A DNA stretch of 64,000 nucleotides from Chloroflexota bacterium (lineage in GTDB: Bacteria; Chloroflexota; Anaerolineae; Aggregatilineales; Phototrophicaceae): NCBI GenBank assembly GCA_020161935.1, contig JAIUNI010000014.1:1-64000 (forward strand), in the 5' to 3' direction. The translations under genes were made by a program, and so were the position numbers. Under the pieces are notes generated by a model. It had not been told where the DNA came from. It was given only the letters and a program-made list of their open reading frames with translations, and ran no database searches. Below, piece after piece: positions 41,849-49,747 of the stretch. Numbering within the stretch: the first letter of the stretch is position 1; the number at the start of each line of letters is the position of its first letter.

Positions 41849-42264
41849 GGTTGGTTTCCTCTGGTTTGTTGATGGCTTGAGCAAGATCGAACGCATGTTT
41901 CGGCTATTCTATGGTGGTGGTTACAAAGTAAGGGGTCTATGTGAAACGGTGGCTCGGACGAGATGTATCTCGTCCCTACACGATGGATTCTGTTTGTGTT
42001 AGAGCAATGATTTATCACTAACCCTATGACCACTACCTATTCTATCGCTTTTTGTGGATCTTTTGTTCGCAGGGTCGATTGGTGGCTGCGAAGTCATACT
42101 TCGTACCGTTGGCGGCTCGGACGTGATGTATCACGTCCCTACATTGTGAACCGATCCATAGGCGGTTGTTCTGCTCCCCTGCCCCCGTGCCGACAATCGG
42201 CTATAATCAGTGCATAGGCTCAGTTGAGAAGTCGCAGCAACGACGAGGAATGTGTACGCCGCAC
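41849..42264. repeat. Gene-free region with two hairpin variants and a small-HTH promoter
   Basis: GGACGAG-stem (41956-41979) and GGACGTG-stem (42118-42142) hairpins both end CCCTACA and are preceded by the same CGG(T)GGCTC or GGCGGCTC. They differ by paired changes (GAG/CTC against GTG/CAC). TCGGCTATAATCAG (42198-42211) is the conserved promoter element of the small HTH-like family. Confidence 0.7.
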
Positions 42265-42501
42265 ATGACAATACAACATACACCAGAACAAGAAATCTGG
42301 GTCATGACGACCGAGGGCGCGAATATAACGGGTTACAACAGTCGGTATCTTCAACAACTCGCCAAGAAAAATGCACAGTTGCCGGATAATGAACGCTTTA
42401 TCAAAGTTCGAATGCGTTCAAACCGTCACGAGTTGTGGTTACCTGATCTGCTCCACTATATTGACGAAATCGGTTACGGGCCACACCAGAATAAAAAGTG
42501 A
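42265..42501 (+). CDS. Small HTH-like protein, family copy 1 of 5
   Basis: A 78-residue protein (MTIQHTPEQEIWVMTTEGAN at the start). The family pattern is PxQEIWVMTxExA.ITGYN..Y...L..KN..LP..ER.IK.R..S.R.ELWLPDLL.YIDEIGYGPH. The layout resembles excisionase/MerR-like helix-turn-helix proteins, with a recognition helix after ITGYN and a wing at the ELWLPDLL strand. This copy is alone, next to a TnpB gene. The start is ambiguous: an ATG at 42250 abuts GAGGA, so the ATG at 42265 is preferred by alignment with the other copies. Function unknown. Confidence 0.65.
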   Translation: MTIQHTPEQEIWVMTTEGANITGYNSRYLQQLAKKNAQLPDNERFIKVRMRSNRHELWLPDLLHYIDEIGYGPHQNKK

Positions 42502-42605
42502 TCCCCCTTCTATTCCCCTGCCCTGAGAGGGACAATCGGAAATGAGGATACGCATCATTTTATCTATACTAGACACTTAAGATTTTTAGTTCTATATTTG
42601 AGAAT

Positions 42606-43706
42606 ATGAAACTGATTGCTCAAGTCCGCCTGAATCCTACGCCCGAACATGCCACTTACCTCTTGGAAACACTTGAGGCGGCTAATGCGTTGTGCAACCG
42701 CATTAGTGCGTTTGCTTGGGAAAATTACTTGTTCGGGAAATTTGCCCTGCAAAAAGCGTTGTATCATCCTTTGCGGGCTGATACGGGTATCACGGCTCAG
42801 ATGGTTGTTCGTATGTTTGCTAAAGTCTCAGATGCTTACAAGTTGGATAAAAAGCACCTACGGACATTCAAATCGCATGGCGCAATTGCCTATGATGATC
42901 GCATTTTGCGGTATTACACTGATAAAGAAGCGGTTAGTATCTGGTCTATTGGCGGACGTTTACATATCCCTTACAGCGCGGGCGAGCGTCAAAAGGAATT
43001 ATTGCAATATCAGCAAGGTGAGAGTGATTTGGTCTATAGTAAGACAAGCAAAGAGTTTTTCTTGCTAGCGACCTGCGATATTCCTGATCCAGACCAGCGC
43101 CAAACTGATGAGGCGCTAGGCATTGATATGGGTGTGACGAATATCGCGGTAACTTCAGATGGTGATATTTTCAGTAGTGAATCGATTGAATACACCCGTA
43201 AGCGCTACGCCAAACTGCGTAAAGCCTTGCAACAGTGTGGCAGCAAGTCCGCGAAACGCCATTTGAAAAAAATGGCAGGTCGGCAGCAACGTTTTCAAAA
43301 AGATGTGAACCATGTGATTTCTAAGCGGCTAGTTATGAGTGCTAAAGACACGAATCGCTCGATTAAGGTTGAGAATTTGACCCATATTCGAGTGAGGACA
43401 ACGGTTGGAGGCAGCGATAAACGCGCTAAGTACAGCAATTGGGCTTTCGCACAGCTTCAATATTTCCTCGCCTACAAAGCACGTATGCATGGGGTCAAAC
43501 TGGAACAGATTGATCCGCGCTACACATCCCAAAGATGCTTTGTGTGTGGACATATTGCGAAAGCGAACCGTAAGACCCAAGACGCATTCCTTTGTTGTGC
43601 TTGTGGATATATCGCCCATGCGGATATTAATGCTGCGAAAAACATTGCTTTCTGGGCGGCTGTCAAACCGCCTATCGTAACCGGTAGACTAGGACAGCCT
43701 AGCTAG
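42606..43706 (+). CDS. tnpB: TnpB-like RNA-guided nuclease of an IS200/IS605 (IS1341-type) element
   Basis: A 366-residue TnpB. The RuvC residues are Asp174 (GIDMGVTNIAV), Glu256 (KVENLTHI) and Asp340 (HADINAAKNI). The zinc finger is C311-x2-C314 with C330-x2-C333. All catalytic residues are present. TnpB proteins use an RNA made from the 3' end of their own gene to cut DNA that lacks the element, which helps the element persist. No tnpA transposase is present, so this copy would need one in trans. It lies directly after a small HTH-like gene. The upstream boundary of the element could not be found. Confidence 0.88.
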   Translation: MKLIAQVRLNPTPEHATYLLETLEAANALCNRISAFAWENYLFGKFALQKALYHPLRADTGITAQMVVRMFAKVSDAYKLDKKHLRTFKSHGAIAYDDRILRYYTDKEAVSIWSIGGRLHIPYSAGERQKELLQYQQGESDLVYSKTSKEFFLLATCDIPDPDQRQTDEALGIDMGVTNIAVTSDGDIFSSESIEYTRKRYAKLRKALQQCGSKSAKRHLKKMAGRQQRFQKDVNHVISKRLVMSAKDTNRSIKVENLTHIRVRTTVGGSDKRAKYSNWAFAQLQYFLAYKARMHGVKLEQIDPRYTSQRCFVCGHIAKANRKTQDAFLCCACGYIAHADINAAKNIAFWAAVKPPIVTGRLGQPS

Positions 43707-43749
43707 GTGAGTTACAAGCTACGCGGATTTATCCGCCGTCGTATTTGAC
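43650..43749 (+). ncRNA. Candidate omega/reRNA region and right end of the TnpB element
   Basis: After the TnpB stop codon, GAGTTACAAGCTAC and the hairpin GCGGAT/ATCCGC (43723-43736) lead to CGTCGTATTTGAC. This has the general form of IS605-group right ends (GTTACAAGC...hairpin...TTGAC). The guide would then begin at about 43750. The boundary is by analogy and unproven. Confidence 0.4.
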
Positions 43750-44032
43750 AACATCTCCCACAGCCAAGTTGAGCAGCAAATCACTTGTTGACCGGAACAT
43801 AAGCGATTGAAGTCTTCTCGCGAAAACGACGCGAATAGTACTGTTCGTGTGAGTAGCTACCGTTGGAGTGAGGGTGTGCTTCGTGCTGCCCAGCGTAAGT
43901 GTGGGAGGGCGTAAGTGTTGTGCGTCCGTACAATCAGCCGCATGGCAACGCGGCTGTACATCGTATGAGCCTGAACTCATCTATAAAGTACCTCTCGCGT
44001 TTGCTGACGGTAGAGGTACTTTTTTGTTTGGG
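43750..44032 (+). terminator. Gene-free region ending in a strong terminator (43985-44026)
   Basis: AAAGTACCTCT (43985-43995) and AGAGGTACTTT (44012-44022) form an 11-bp stem followed by TTTTGTTTG. Upstream are a hairpin AGCCGC/GCGGCT (about 43939-43960) and GAGTAGCTACCG, which recur loosely at 49065-49245. A structured RNA is possible; no gene is seen. Confidence 0.55.
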
Positions 44033-44305
44033 TCAGGCGTGGGCGAACTCCGCCACATCCAGCACGAAGATGGTCGCGGCATGGCCTTCTGGCCGGCTGT
44101 AGGGGGCGCAGACTTCGCGGATGATGGTCATGGCGGCGGGGAGGCGTTCCTCGTTCACGCCGATGACGAAGGTGGTGTTGCTGCGGCGCAAGAAGCCGCC
44201 GGTGCTGCTGATCTTCGTTACCGAATACTTGGCCGCAATCAGGGCATCCGAAAGCGGGTCAACCGCGTCTGTGTTGAAAATGATCGCCAGAATGAGTTTT
44301 GACAT
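44033..44305 (-). CDS. Cyclic di-AMP receptor protein (PstA/DarA family), copy 2
   Basis: A 90-residue PII-like protein. The sequence begins KLILAIIFNTDAVDPLSDAL and contains the ligand-loop signature STGGFLRRSNTTFVIGV at about residues 34-50, as in PstA/DarA proteins that bind cyclic di-AMP as trimers. It follows a paralogue by two bases, so they are co-translated. The compact length is slightly shorter than the usual ~109 residues. Partner proteins and output are not known for this lineage. Confidence 0.85.
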   Translation of the reverse strand: MSKLILAIIFNTDAVDPLSDALIAAKYSVTKISSTGGFLRRSNTTFVIGVNEERLPAAMTIIREVCAPYSRPEGHAATIFVLDVAEFAHA

Positions 44306-44307
44306 GG

Positions 44308-44625
44308 TTATACCTGCTCGAAATGATCAATATCTAAAACAAAAGTTGTAAAACCGCCGACCTCGATTTCCACAAGGTTGGTGAAGGCCATGCTGCTGGA
44401 ATGGGCGTATGGCACGACCGCCGGACGCACGGCAGCGACCTCCGAAATGAGCTTCATTACGGTGGGGATATTCCCCTCGTCCGTGCCGATGAGCAGCGTC
44501 GAATTACCGGGGTCGATTAACCCGCCGGTACTGCTGACCCGCGTCACACCGATGTGCTGGCGGCTGAGGGCGGACATGACTTTATCCGCGTCCTGGTCAT
44601 CTACAATGGTGACAATTAACTTCAT
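44308..44625 (-). CDS. Cyclic di-AMP receptor protein (PstA/DarA family), copy 1
   Basis: A 105-residue PII-like protein starting MKLIVTIVDDQDADKVMSAL. The binding loop reads SSTGGLIDPGNSTLLIGTDE, so the Phe-Leu-Arg of the typical STGGFLRxGNTT motif is replaced by Leu-Ile-Asp. This could change ligand affinity. The ATG at 44625 was chosen at the family start; an upstream in-frame extension lies in word repeats. It is the first gene of the two-gene operon. Confidence 0.8.
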   Translation of the reverse strand: MKLIVTIVDDQDADKVMSALSRQHIGVTRVSSTGGLIDPGNSTLLIGTDEGNIPTVMKLISEVAAVRPAVVPYAHSSSMAFTNLVEIEVGGFTTFVLDIDHFEQV

Positions 44626-45431
44626 AAGGTCAATCCGGTCACTAGAGGCTAATAAGTACGATTCGGGGATTATACCATCATGCGGAAAAGCTGGCAGGGA
44701 AAGGCGGAATACGGAGAGGAATGGGGAGAAGAATAACAAAACGCAAAGGCGCAAAGAGGCAAAGGACGCAAGGTCTTTTAACGCAGAGGGAGAGGGAGAA
44801 GAATAACAAAACGCAAAGGCGCAAAGAGGCAAAGGACGCAAAGTCTTTTAACACAGAGGCACAATGGCACAGAGAAGCATTTAACCGCCAAGTCGCCAAG
44901 AGAAAGACGGAGGGGATGAACCGCAGAGGCGCGGAGGACGCAGAGAAAGAGGGAGAAGAATAACAAAACGCAAAGGCGCAAAGAGGCAAAGGACGCAAGG
45001 TCTTTTAACACAAAGTCTCTAAGGCTCAATGACACAGAGAAAGAGGGAGAAGAATTAACCGCAGAGGCGCGGAGAACGCAGAGAAAGAGGGAGAAGAATA
45101 ACAAAACGCAAAGGCGCAAAGAGGCAAAGGACGCAAGGTCTTTTAACACAGAGGCACAATGGCACAATGACACAGAGGGAGAAGAATAACAAAACGCAAA
45201 GGCGCAAAGAGGCAAAGGACGCAAAGCGTTTTAACACAAAGTCTCTAAGGCTCAATGACACAGAGAAGCATTTAACCGCCAAGTCGCCAAGAACGCCAAG
45301 AGAAAGACGGAGGGGATGAACCGCAGAGGCGCGGAGAACGCAGAGAGAATTAACCACAGAGGCGCGGAGGACGCAGAGGAAGAGGGAGAAGAGGGGCTTG
45401 TTGGTGGCAAGCCCCGATAGTTGGCCTGCGA
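44626..45431. repeat. 800-bp array of CGCAAAG / CACAGAG / CGCCAAG word repeats
   Basis: AAAACGCAAAGGCGCAAAGA followed by GGCAAAGGACGCAAAG is repeated at least five times between 44730 and 45235. It is interspersed with CACAGAGGCACAATGGCAC, CCGCCAAGTCGCCAAG and CCGCAGAGGCGCGGAG blocks. Each block is made of 7-9-base words. Long frames here (for example over 44678-45357) are products of the repeat. No gene is present. Confidence 0.9.
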
Positions 45432-45938
45432 TTATTTGCCTTTTGTGAGGGTTTCGACCTGTGCTGCCATTTTGGCAAACGCCTGTTCCCAGCCGCTGCC
45501 TGCTCCCTGCCCACCATTCGGCAGACCGGCGTGTGTCATGACCATTCGGGTGCGCCCATCCTGTTCTTCGAACACGACAGTAACTTCGGTCGTCGCTGGA
45601 TAATCGTCGTTCATGCCATAAGCTGTGGGCGAAACCACATTGCCGTTTTCGTCGGCCATGCTGTCGGTATACACCAAACGTTTGTTGGGGATAACCTCAA
45701 GGTATTCGCCAGTTGACCACATTTTCATGCTGCCGTTGGGCGTTTGGCGCTCCATGCAAAACAGATGCCTGCCGCCCACGCGCACATCCATTTCGGCAAC
45801 CGGTACGCTAAAACCTTCAGGCCCATACCACGTTTTGAAAAGTTCCGGCTGTGTCCATAGCTGCCAGATCACCCCGGCAGGTGCATCGAAGGTGCGTTCC
45901 ACAACGACTGCATCTTTCGAAAGGGTATTCTCACTCAT
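45432..45938 (-). CDS. AHSA1/START-like SRPBCC-domain protein
   Basis: A 168-residue soluble protein. The AHSA1 fold is shown by VERTFDAPAGVIWQLWTQPE at the start, WYGPEGFSVPVAEMDVRVGG, and YPATTEVTVVFEEQDGRTRM, with a helical end (GSGWEQAFAKMAAQVE). Such proteins bind small hydrophobic ligands, and many are encoded beside an ArsR repressor, as here. It overlaps the ArsR gene by eight bases, so the two are translationally coupled. Ligand unknown. Confidence 0.88.
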   Translation of the reverse strand: MSENTLSKDAVVVERTFDAPAGVIWQLWTQPELFKTWYGPEGFSVPVAEMDVRVGGRHLFCMERQTPNGSMKMWSTGEYLEVIPNKRLVYTDSMADENGNVVSPTAYGMNDDYPATTEVTVVFEEQDGRTRMVMTHAGLPNGGQGAGSGWEQAFAKMAAQVETLTKGK

Positions 45939-46281
45939 GATCCTGCTCCTTGTTTTTCAATTGGTTGATCGTGTTTTCCATCCGGTCAAAGCGCGCTTCC
46001 CAGATCGCACGGTACTGGTCAGTCCATGAGGCAATTTCTTGCAAAGGTGCTGCATCGAGCCTACACGGACGGTACTGGGCTTTCTGCCCCTGTATAACCA
46101 GCCCTGCCCTTTCTAAAACTTTGATGTGCTTCGAGATGGCAGGTAGGCTCATATTGAATGGTTCAGCGAGTTCATTAACTGTTGCTTCGCCGACCGCCAA
46201 ACGTGCGAGGATCGCCCGCCGCGTGGCATTTGCCAACGCCGCAAACGTCAGATCTAACCGAAGCTCGTCACTCCTTATCAT
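45931..46281 (-). CDS. ArsR-family winged-helix repressor
   Basis: A 116-residue repressor. The winged HTH is clear: ALANATRRAILARLAVGEAT, then NELAEPFNMSLPAISKHIKV and the wing GLVIQGQKAQYRPC. The ATG at 46281 is preferred to a TTG nine bases upstream. No metal-binding CxC pair is present in the recognition helix, so it is of the non-metal subgroup that accompanies AHSA1 proteins. A matching palindromic operator lies upstream, consistent with autoregulation. Confidence 0.88.
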   Translation of the reverse strand: MIRSDELRLDLTFAALANATRRAILARLAVGEATVNELAEPFNMSLPAISKHIKVLERAGLVIQGQKAQYRPCRLDAAPLQEIASWTDQYRAIWEARFDRMENTINQLKNKEQDHE

Positions 46282-46296
46282 GTTGTACAACCTTAT

Positions 46297-46318
46297 TTAA
46301 CTAAATGGTTAATTAACC
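46297..46318. promoter_or_regulatory. Likely ArsR operator
   Basis: TTAAC (46297-46301) and GTTAA (46308-46312) flank six bases, giving the TTAAC-N6-GTTAA form often seen before ArsR/AHSA1 pairs. It overlaps a perfect 12-bp palindrome GGTTAATTAACC (46307-46318). It lies 16 bases upstream of the ArsR start. Confidence 0.65.
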
Positions 46319-46366
46319 TATGTGTAAAATAAGGTATTTTGATCGAGTTGTCAAGTGAGGCGGTTA

Positions 46367-46391
46367 GGGCTTACCGGCGGTAAGCCCCTAC
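46367..46391 (+). repeat. CCCTAC-family hairpin, GGGCTTAC stem variant
   Basis: Stem GGGCTTACC/GGTAAGCCC with tail CTACG, located between the ArsR promoter and the EamA gene end. It is another stem variant with the conserved tail. Confidence 0.65.
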
Positions 46392-46400
46392 GAGGCGAGG

Positions 46401-47315
46401 TTAGACGAACAGGAGTACCATGCCGACGAAGGCGATGACGGTGCCGATGATGCCCTGCACGGTCACGCGCTCTTTGAACATGAAGTAGCTGATGGGGATG
46501 AGGAAGATGGGCATGAGTGACGACAGGGTGGAAGCCACGCCGACGCTGGTGTTCTGTACAGCGATGAGCGAGAGCCACACGCCGAGTACCGGCCCCAAGA
46601 CCGTCCCGCCGACCACCAGCATGAAGGCGCGTGGGTTCTGGCGCAGGGTGCGGTAGGTGGCGACGGCCTGACGGTTGAACAGCGCGATTAGCCACACGAC
46701 GATCATGGCGGCGATGAGGCGGATGAGGCTGCCGGAGAGCGCCGGAAAATCGCCCACGAGGCCGAAGCGGCTGAGGACGAGTCCACCCGCCTGCCCTGCC
46801 GCGCCACCGAGGCCGCAGAGCAAGCCGATGAGGTAGCTGCGGCTGTCACCCGGTTTGGCTGCATCGGTATTGCTGGCATCCGTGCGGCGTTCGCCAATGA
46901 CGACGAAGATCCCCGCCAGTGTGACGGCGATACCGATGATTTCCTTTAGTGCCAGCGTCTCACCGAGGAAGACCCACGCTAGGACTACGCCTAACACGGG
47001 AGCCATCGCCATCATGAGCATGGACAGGCGCGGGCCGATGAGGACGAAGGCTTGCAGGAGGAAGGTATCACCCAGCACGAGACCGACAATGCCGGATAGG
47101 CTCATCCACGCCCAGCGGTCAATACCGGCGTTCATGGGGATCAGTTCCCCGTAAAACAGCAGGTGCATGAGCATGACCAGCACGACGGCTACCACCAGCC
47201 GACCGCGGTTGAGGATGATCGACCCGAACACACGACCGGACATTGTAAAAAAGGTCGAGCCGAAGGAGAAACAGAGGGAGGTTCCAACGGCTGCGAGTTC
47301 ACCAATAAACGGCAT
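46401..47315 (-). CDS. EamA/DMT-family transporter, ten transmembrane helices
   Basis: A 304-residue membrane protein made of two EamA repeats of five helices each (about 5-140 and 165-304). The motif PVLGVVLAWVFLGETL occurs in repeat 1, and a matching ISYFMFKERVTVQGIIGTVI occurs in repeat 2. These carriers export metabolites such as amino acids or nucleotides. AGGAGT is placed nine bases before the ATG at 47315. Substrate cannot be told from sequence. It is not in an operon with its neighbours. Confidence 0.88.
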   Translation of the reverse strand: MPFIGELAAVGTSLCFSFGSTFFTMSGRVFGSIILNRGRLVVAVVLVMLMHLLFYGELIPMNAGIDRWAWMSLSGIVGLVLGDTFLLQAFVLIGPRLSMLMMAMAPVLGVVLAWVFLGETLALKEIIGIAVTLAGIFVVIGERRTDASNTDAAKPGDSRSYLIGLLCGLGGAAGQAGGLVLSRFGLVGDFPALSGSLIRLIAAMIVVWLIALFNRQAVATYRTLRQNPRAFMLVVGGTVLGPVLGVWLSLIAVQNTSVGVASTLSSLMPIFLIPISYFMFKERVTVQGIIGTVIAFVGMVLLFV

Positions 47316-47930
47316 TTATAAAGACTCCTGTCGGTAAAAAATTATGGGCTATACGGAACGGTGTGAAACCATTCCCTACTTTCGCACATTTGACGACTTG
47401 TCACTATCCGAATCCATTCGTTATAGAACTGCACAATACCCGAAATCACCCGCGCTGTATGGAACCACCCGGCACCATTGGGGGAGAGGTTGGAAGTTTT
47501 AAGTGGCAAGTTTAAAGTTTTAATGCCAGCGGACGCGATGTATCGCGTCCCTACAACCTCATCACCACGCCTTCGTAGGGACAACATACAGGGTGTCCGG
47601 TTTTTTTAGCAGTGTTTGTGGTTGTTTCGCATGAGGCTAAAGCCGTCATGCTGATCACCAGACAAGTCTGCTAAAGCGACTTCAAAGACGCTGCTGACCA
47701 ACCAAGTTATTTGCCACACTCGTTCGTAAATCACCATAAACTTGATGCGGCGCAGCCGGACAAGCGCACTCAAGGCGCTCCAAAATTCGACAGCGAACAG
47801 CATTCTTGAGTGATTTTGTCCCTGAAAATTCCTTAGCTTAATGCCTATGCACGGCCATGCGCCCCTACAGCTTAAACCTCGCGTACTTGCTTCGATTATT
47901 ACCCTACCCTGCTCGCGGTTATGAGGGTTA
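47316..47930. repeat. Gene-free region with opposed hairpins and a dispersed element
   Basis: A GGACGCG-stem hairpin (47531-47555) and an opposed GTAGGGACAACA hairpin (about 47575-47600) are followed by TTTTTTT. The reverse copy of the 35425-35500 element lies at about 47620-47690. The first 200 bases show nothing recognisable. Confidence 0.65.
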
Positions 47931-47986
47931 GGCTATAATCAGGTATCAACTGATCCGATACGTCGCGCCAAAGACGACAGGATGAT
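47931..47986 (+). promoter_or_regulatory. Conserved promoter and leader of small-HTH copy 2
   Basis: GGCTATAATCAG carries the -10 TATAAT (47934-47939), 47 bases before the start codon. GTATC...GATAC and CGTCGCGCCAAAGACG inverted repeats follow. No good -35 box is visible. The same arrangement stands before the other tandem copies. Confidence 0.65.
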
Positions 47987-48223
47987 ATGGCACGAGAGAT
48001 TACACCTGACCAAGAAATTTGGGTCATGACCAAAGAAGCTGCTGAAATTACCGGCTACAACCACGAGTATATGGAAATATTGGGCAAGAAGAATTTCCGA
48101 CTGCCGGAAAATGAGCGGCTGATCAAAATACGCAAGCGTTCGGGACGGTTTTACGAGTTATGGCTGCCCGACCTGCTGCGCTATATCGATGAAATCGGTT
48201 ACGGCCCACACAAAAACAAATAA
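47987..48223 (+). CDS. Small HTH-like protein, family copy 2 of 5 (tandem 1)
   Basis: A 78-residue protein (MAREITPDQEIWVMTKEAAE at the start) with ITGYNHEYMEILGKKN as the presumed recognition helix and ELWLPDLLRYIDEIGYGPHK at the end. About three quarters of positions match tandem copy 3. It is the first of three tandem genes, each with its own promoter. The short basic form suggests a DNA-binding regulator or a phage-like excisionase, but no recombinase is adjacent. Confidence 0.75.
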   Translation: MAREITPDQEIWVMTKEAAEITGYNHEYMEILGKKNFRLPENERLIKIRKRSGRFYELWLPDLLRYIDEIGYGPHKNK

Positions 48224-48311
48224 CGGGACGATACAGCGTTCTTTTTGTAGTCGTCAGCTATAATCAGGTATCAATTGATCTGATCCGTCGCGCCAAAGAC
48301 GATAGGCTAAT
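48224..48311 (+). promoter_or_regulatory. Conserved 88-bp leader between small-HTH tandem copies 1 and 2
   Basis: It contains TATAAT (48259-48264), the inverted repeat GTATCA...TGATC and CGTCGCGCCAAAGACG. It differs from the next leader (48549-48636) at only four of 88 positions, while the flanking proteins differ at roughly a quarter of residues. Confidence 0.75.
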
Positions 48312-48548
48312 ATGGCACGAGAATTTACGCCTGACCAAGAAATTTGGGTCATGACGGCGGAAGCCGCCCAAATCACCGGATACAATCGCCAGTATATCGA
48401 AAAGTTATCAAAGAAAAACTGGCTGCTGCCAGAAGATGAACGACTTTTCAAACTTCGCAGACGTTCAGGCCATTATTATGAAATCTGGCTGCCTGACCTG
48501 CTGCGATATATTGACGAAACGGGATACGGCCCACACAAAAACAAATAA
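48312..48548 (+). CDS. Small HTH-like protein, family copy 3 of 5 (tandem 2)
   Basis: A 78-residue protein (MAREFTPDQEIWVMTAEAAQ at the start) with ITGYNRQYIEKLSKKN and EIWLPDLLRYIDETGYGPHK. Compared with copy 2, many changes fall in the presumed recognition helix (HEYMEI to RQYIEK) while the frame residues stay. This is the pattern expected if DNA specificity diverged. Function unknown. Confidence 0.75.
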   Translation: MAREFTPDQEIWVMTAEAAQITGYNRQYIEKLSKKNWLLPEDERLFKLRRRSGHYYEIWLPDLLRYIDETGYGPHKNK

Positions 48549-48636
48549 CGGGACGATACAGCGTTCTTTTTGTAGTCGTCGGCTATAATCAGGTATCAAT
48601 TGATCTGATACGTCGCGCCAAAGACGATAGGATGAT
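48549..48636 (+). promoter_or_regulatory. Conserved 88-bp leader between small-HTH tandem copies 2 and 3
   Basis: TATAAT at 48584-48589, then GTATCA-ATTGATC-TGATAC, a clear inverted repeat just downstream of the expected start of transcription. It could be the operator for these HTH-like proteins. Confidence 0.75.
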
Positions 48637-48876
48637 ATGGCACGAGAGACTACGCCTGACCAAGAAATCTGGGTCTTTACGTCAGAGGGTGCAGCTTTAA
48701 CGCAATACAGCCGCGAATATCTGGAAAAACTCGCTTACAAAAATTGGCGGTTGCCGGAGAATGAGCGGGTTATTCAGACCCGAAAACGCGCTGGTCGTTA
48801 CGAGTTATGGCTGCCTGACCTCCTCCGTTATAAAGACGAAATTGGTAATGGCCCTTTGAACATTCCAAAGAAGTAG
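48637..48876 (+). CDS. Small HTH-like protein, family copy 4 of 5 (tandem 3)
   Basis: A 79-residue protein (MARETTPDQEIWVFTSEGAA at the start), the most diverged of the tandem set: LTQYSREYLEKLAYKN replaces the ITGYN helix, and the end reads YKDEIGNGPLNIPKK in place of YIDEIGYGPHKNK. The leader is as conserved as in the other copies. Function unknown. Confidence 0.7.
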   Translation: MARETTPDQEIWVFTSEGAALTQYSREYLEKLAYKNWRLPENERVIQTRKRAGRYELWLPDLLRYKDEIGNGPLNIPKK

Positions 48877-49747
48877 TAAATGGATAGTCACCAAATTTTC
48901 CATGCTGGTTTTTACTACTTGACAGAATCGGATAAAGCCGATACCATTTTCATTACCACGGCATGTCCTGCGAATAAGTTGGCGCCAAACGTCTTATCGC
49001 CCGGGAGATGAGCGGTTAAAGCGGTCTTCGCTGCGGCGGGGTGTGGGCAACGCGATTTCACACCGAGTAGCTATCCGGCAAGGCGAAGGCCATCTTTAAG
49101 GCGCGGCTGGCGCGGGGTTGGCGTGGTACTACAACTACATATCTGAGAATGACTTGCTATACAACAAACCGTGGTGGACGGCTTTCCACTTTCAAAGTAC
49201 CCTCTCGCGAGTTGGCGATTGCTGGAGGGTACTTTGGTTTCCCCCAGAAATCCTCCTGAGAAAAAATACCGGACAGCCTGTCTACAAAATGCGCGATTGG
49301 GATACGCATTTCGTGTAGGGGTCGTCCGATGAATCTCAAACCGCATTTTCAAACGGCTTATTCGTGAGGGCGGCCAACAGGAATCAAAACCGGATGATAG
49401 ATGTCATCCGGTTTTGTTCGCCAACCGCTAGGCGAGGAAGCAAGCGAATGGGATTGATGTTGGACATGCACCGTAACGACGAAGCTGCTCGGCGGTAAGA
49501 AGCGGCATAAATTGTCGCGCGTCGCTACCCTTGTAAGGCACGTCAAGCTGATAAGCTGTGCGGTTTACCGTGAATACAAGAATAAGGATGTTCTTGTAAA
49601 CCCCCAACGAATTAATCATAAGTCAACTATTCGTCTAGCAACCCTTGACGTTTTTTAGACTTAACCCTGCCCTGCCCTACCCTGACCGAATCAAAACCGG
49701 ATGACAGGTGCCATCCGGCTTTGATCGTTTATCGCAGGAGCGACGGG
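48877..49747. other. Gene-free 870-bp region with repeated terminator hairpins
   Basis: No acceptable gene. AAAGTACCCTC (about 49193-49203) with GAGGGTACTTT forms a stem like that at 43985. A partial opposed-hairpin element lies at 49270-49360. CAAAACCGGATG/CATCCGGTTTTG (49385-49416) is a perfect 12-bp terminator and recurs in shorter form at 49691-49724, where it ends the minus-strand gene at 49748. Positions 48900-49190 show GAGTAGCTATCCGG and GC-rich stems but no family I recognise. Confidence 0.5.

Noticed and set aside
43756..44030. A c-di-AMP riboswitch before the receptor genes
   Set aside because: The region is downstream of those genes, which run on the other strand, and lacks the expected conserved core.
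44678..45357. Overlapping minus-strand frames of 100-150 codons
   Set aside because: They are translations of the word-repeat array (LCVLRASAV-type peptides), with no start signal.
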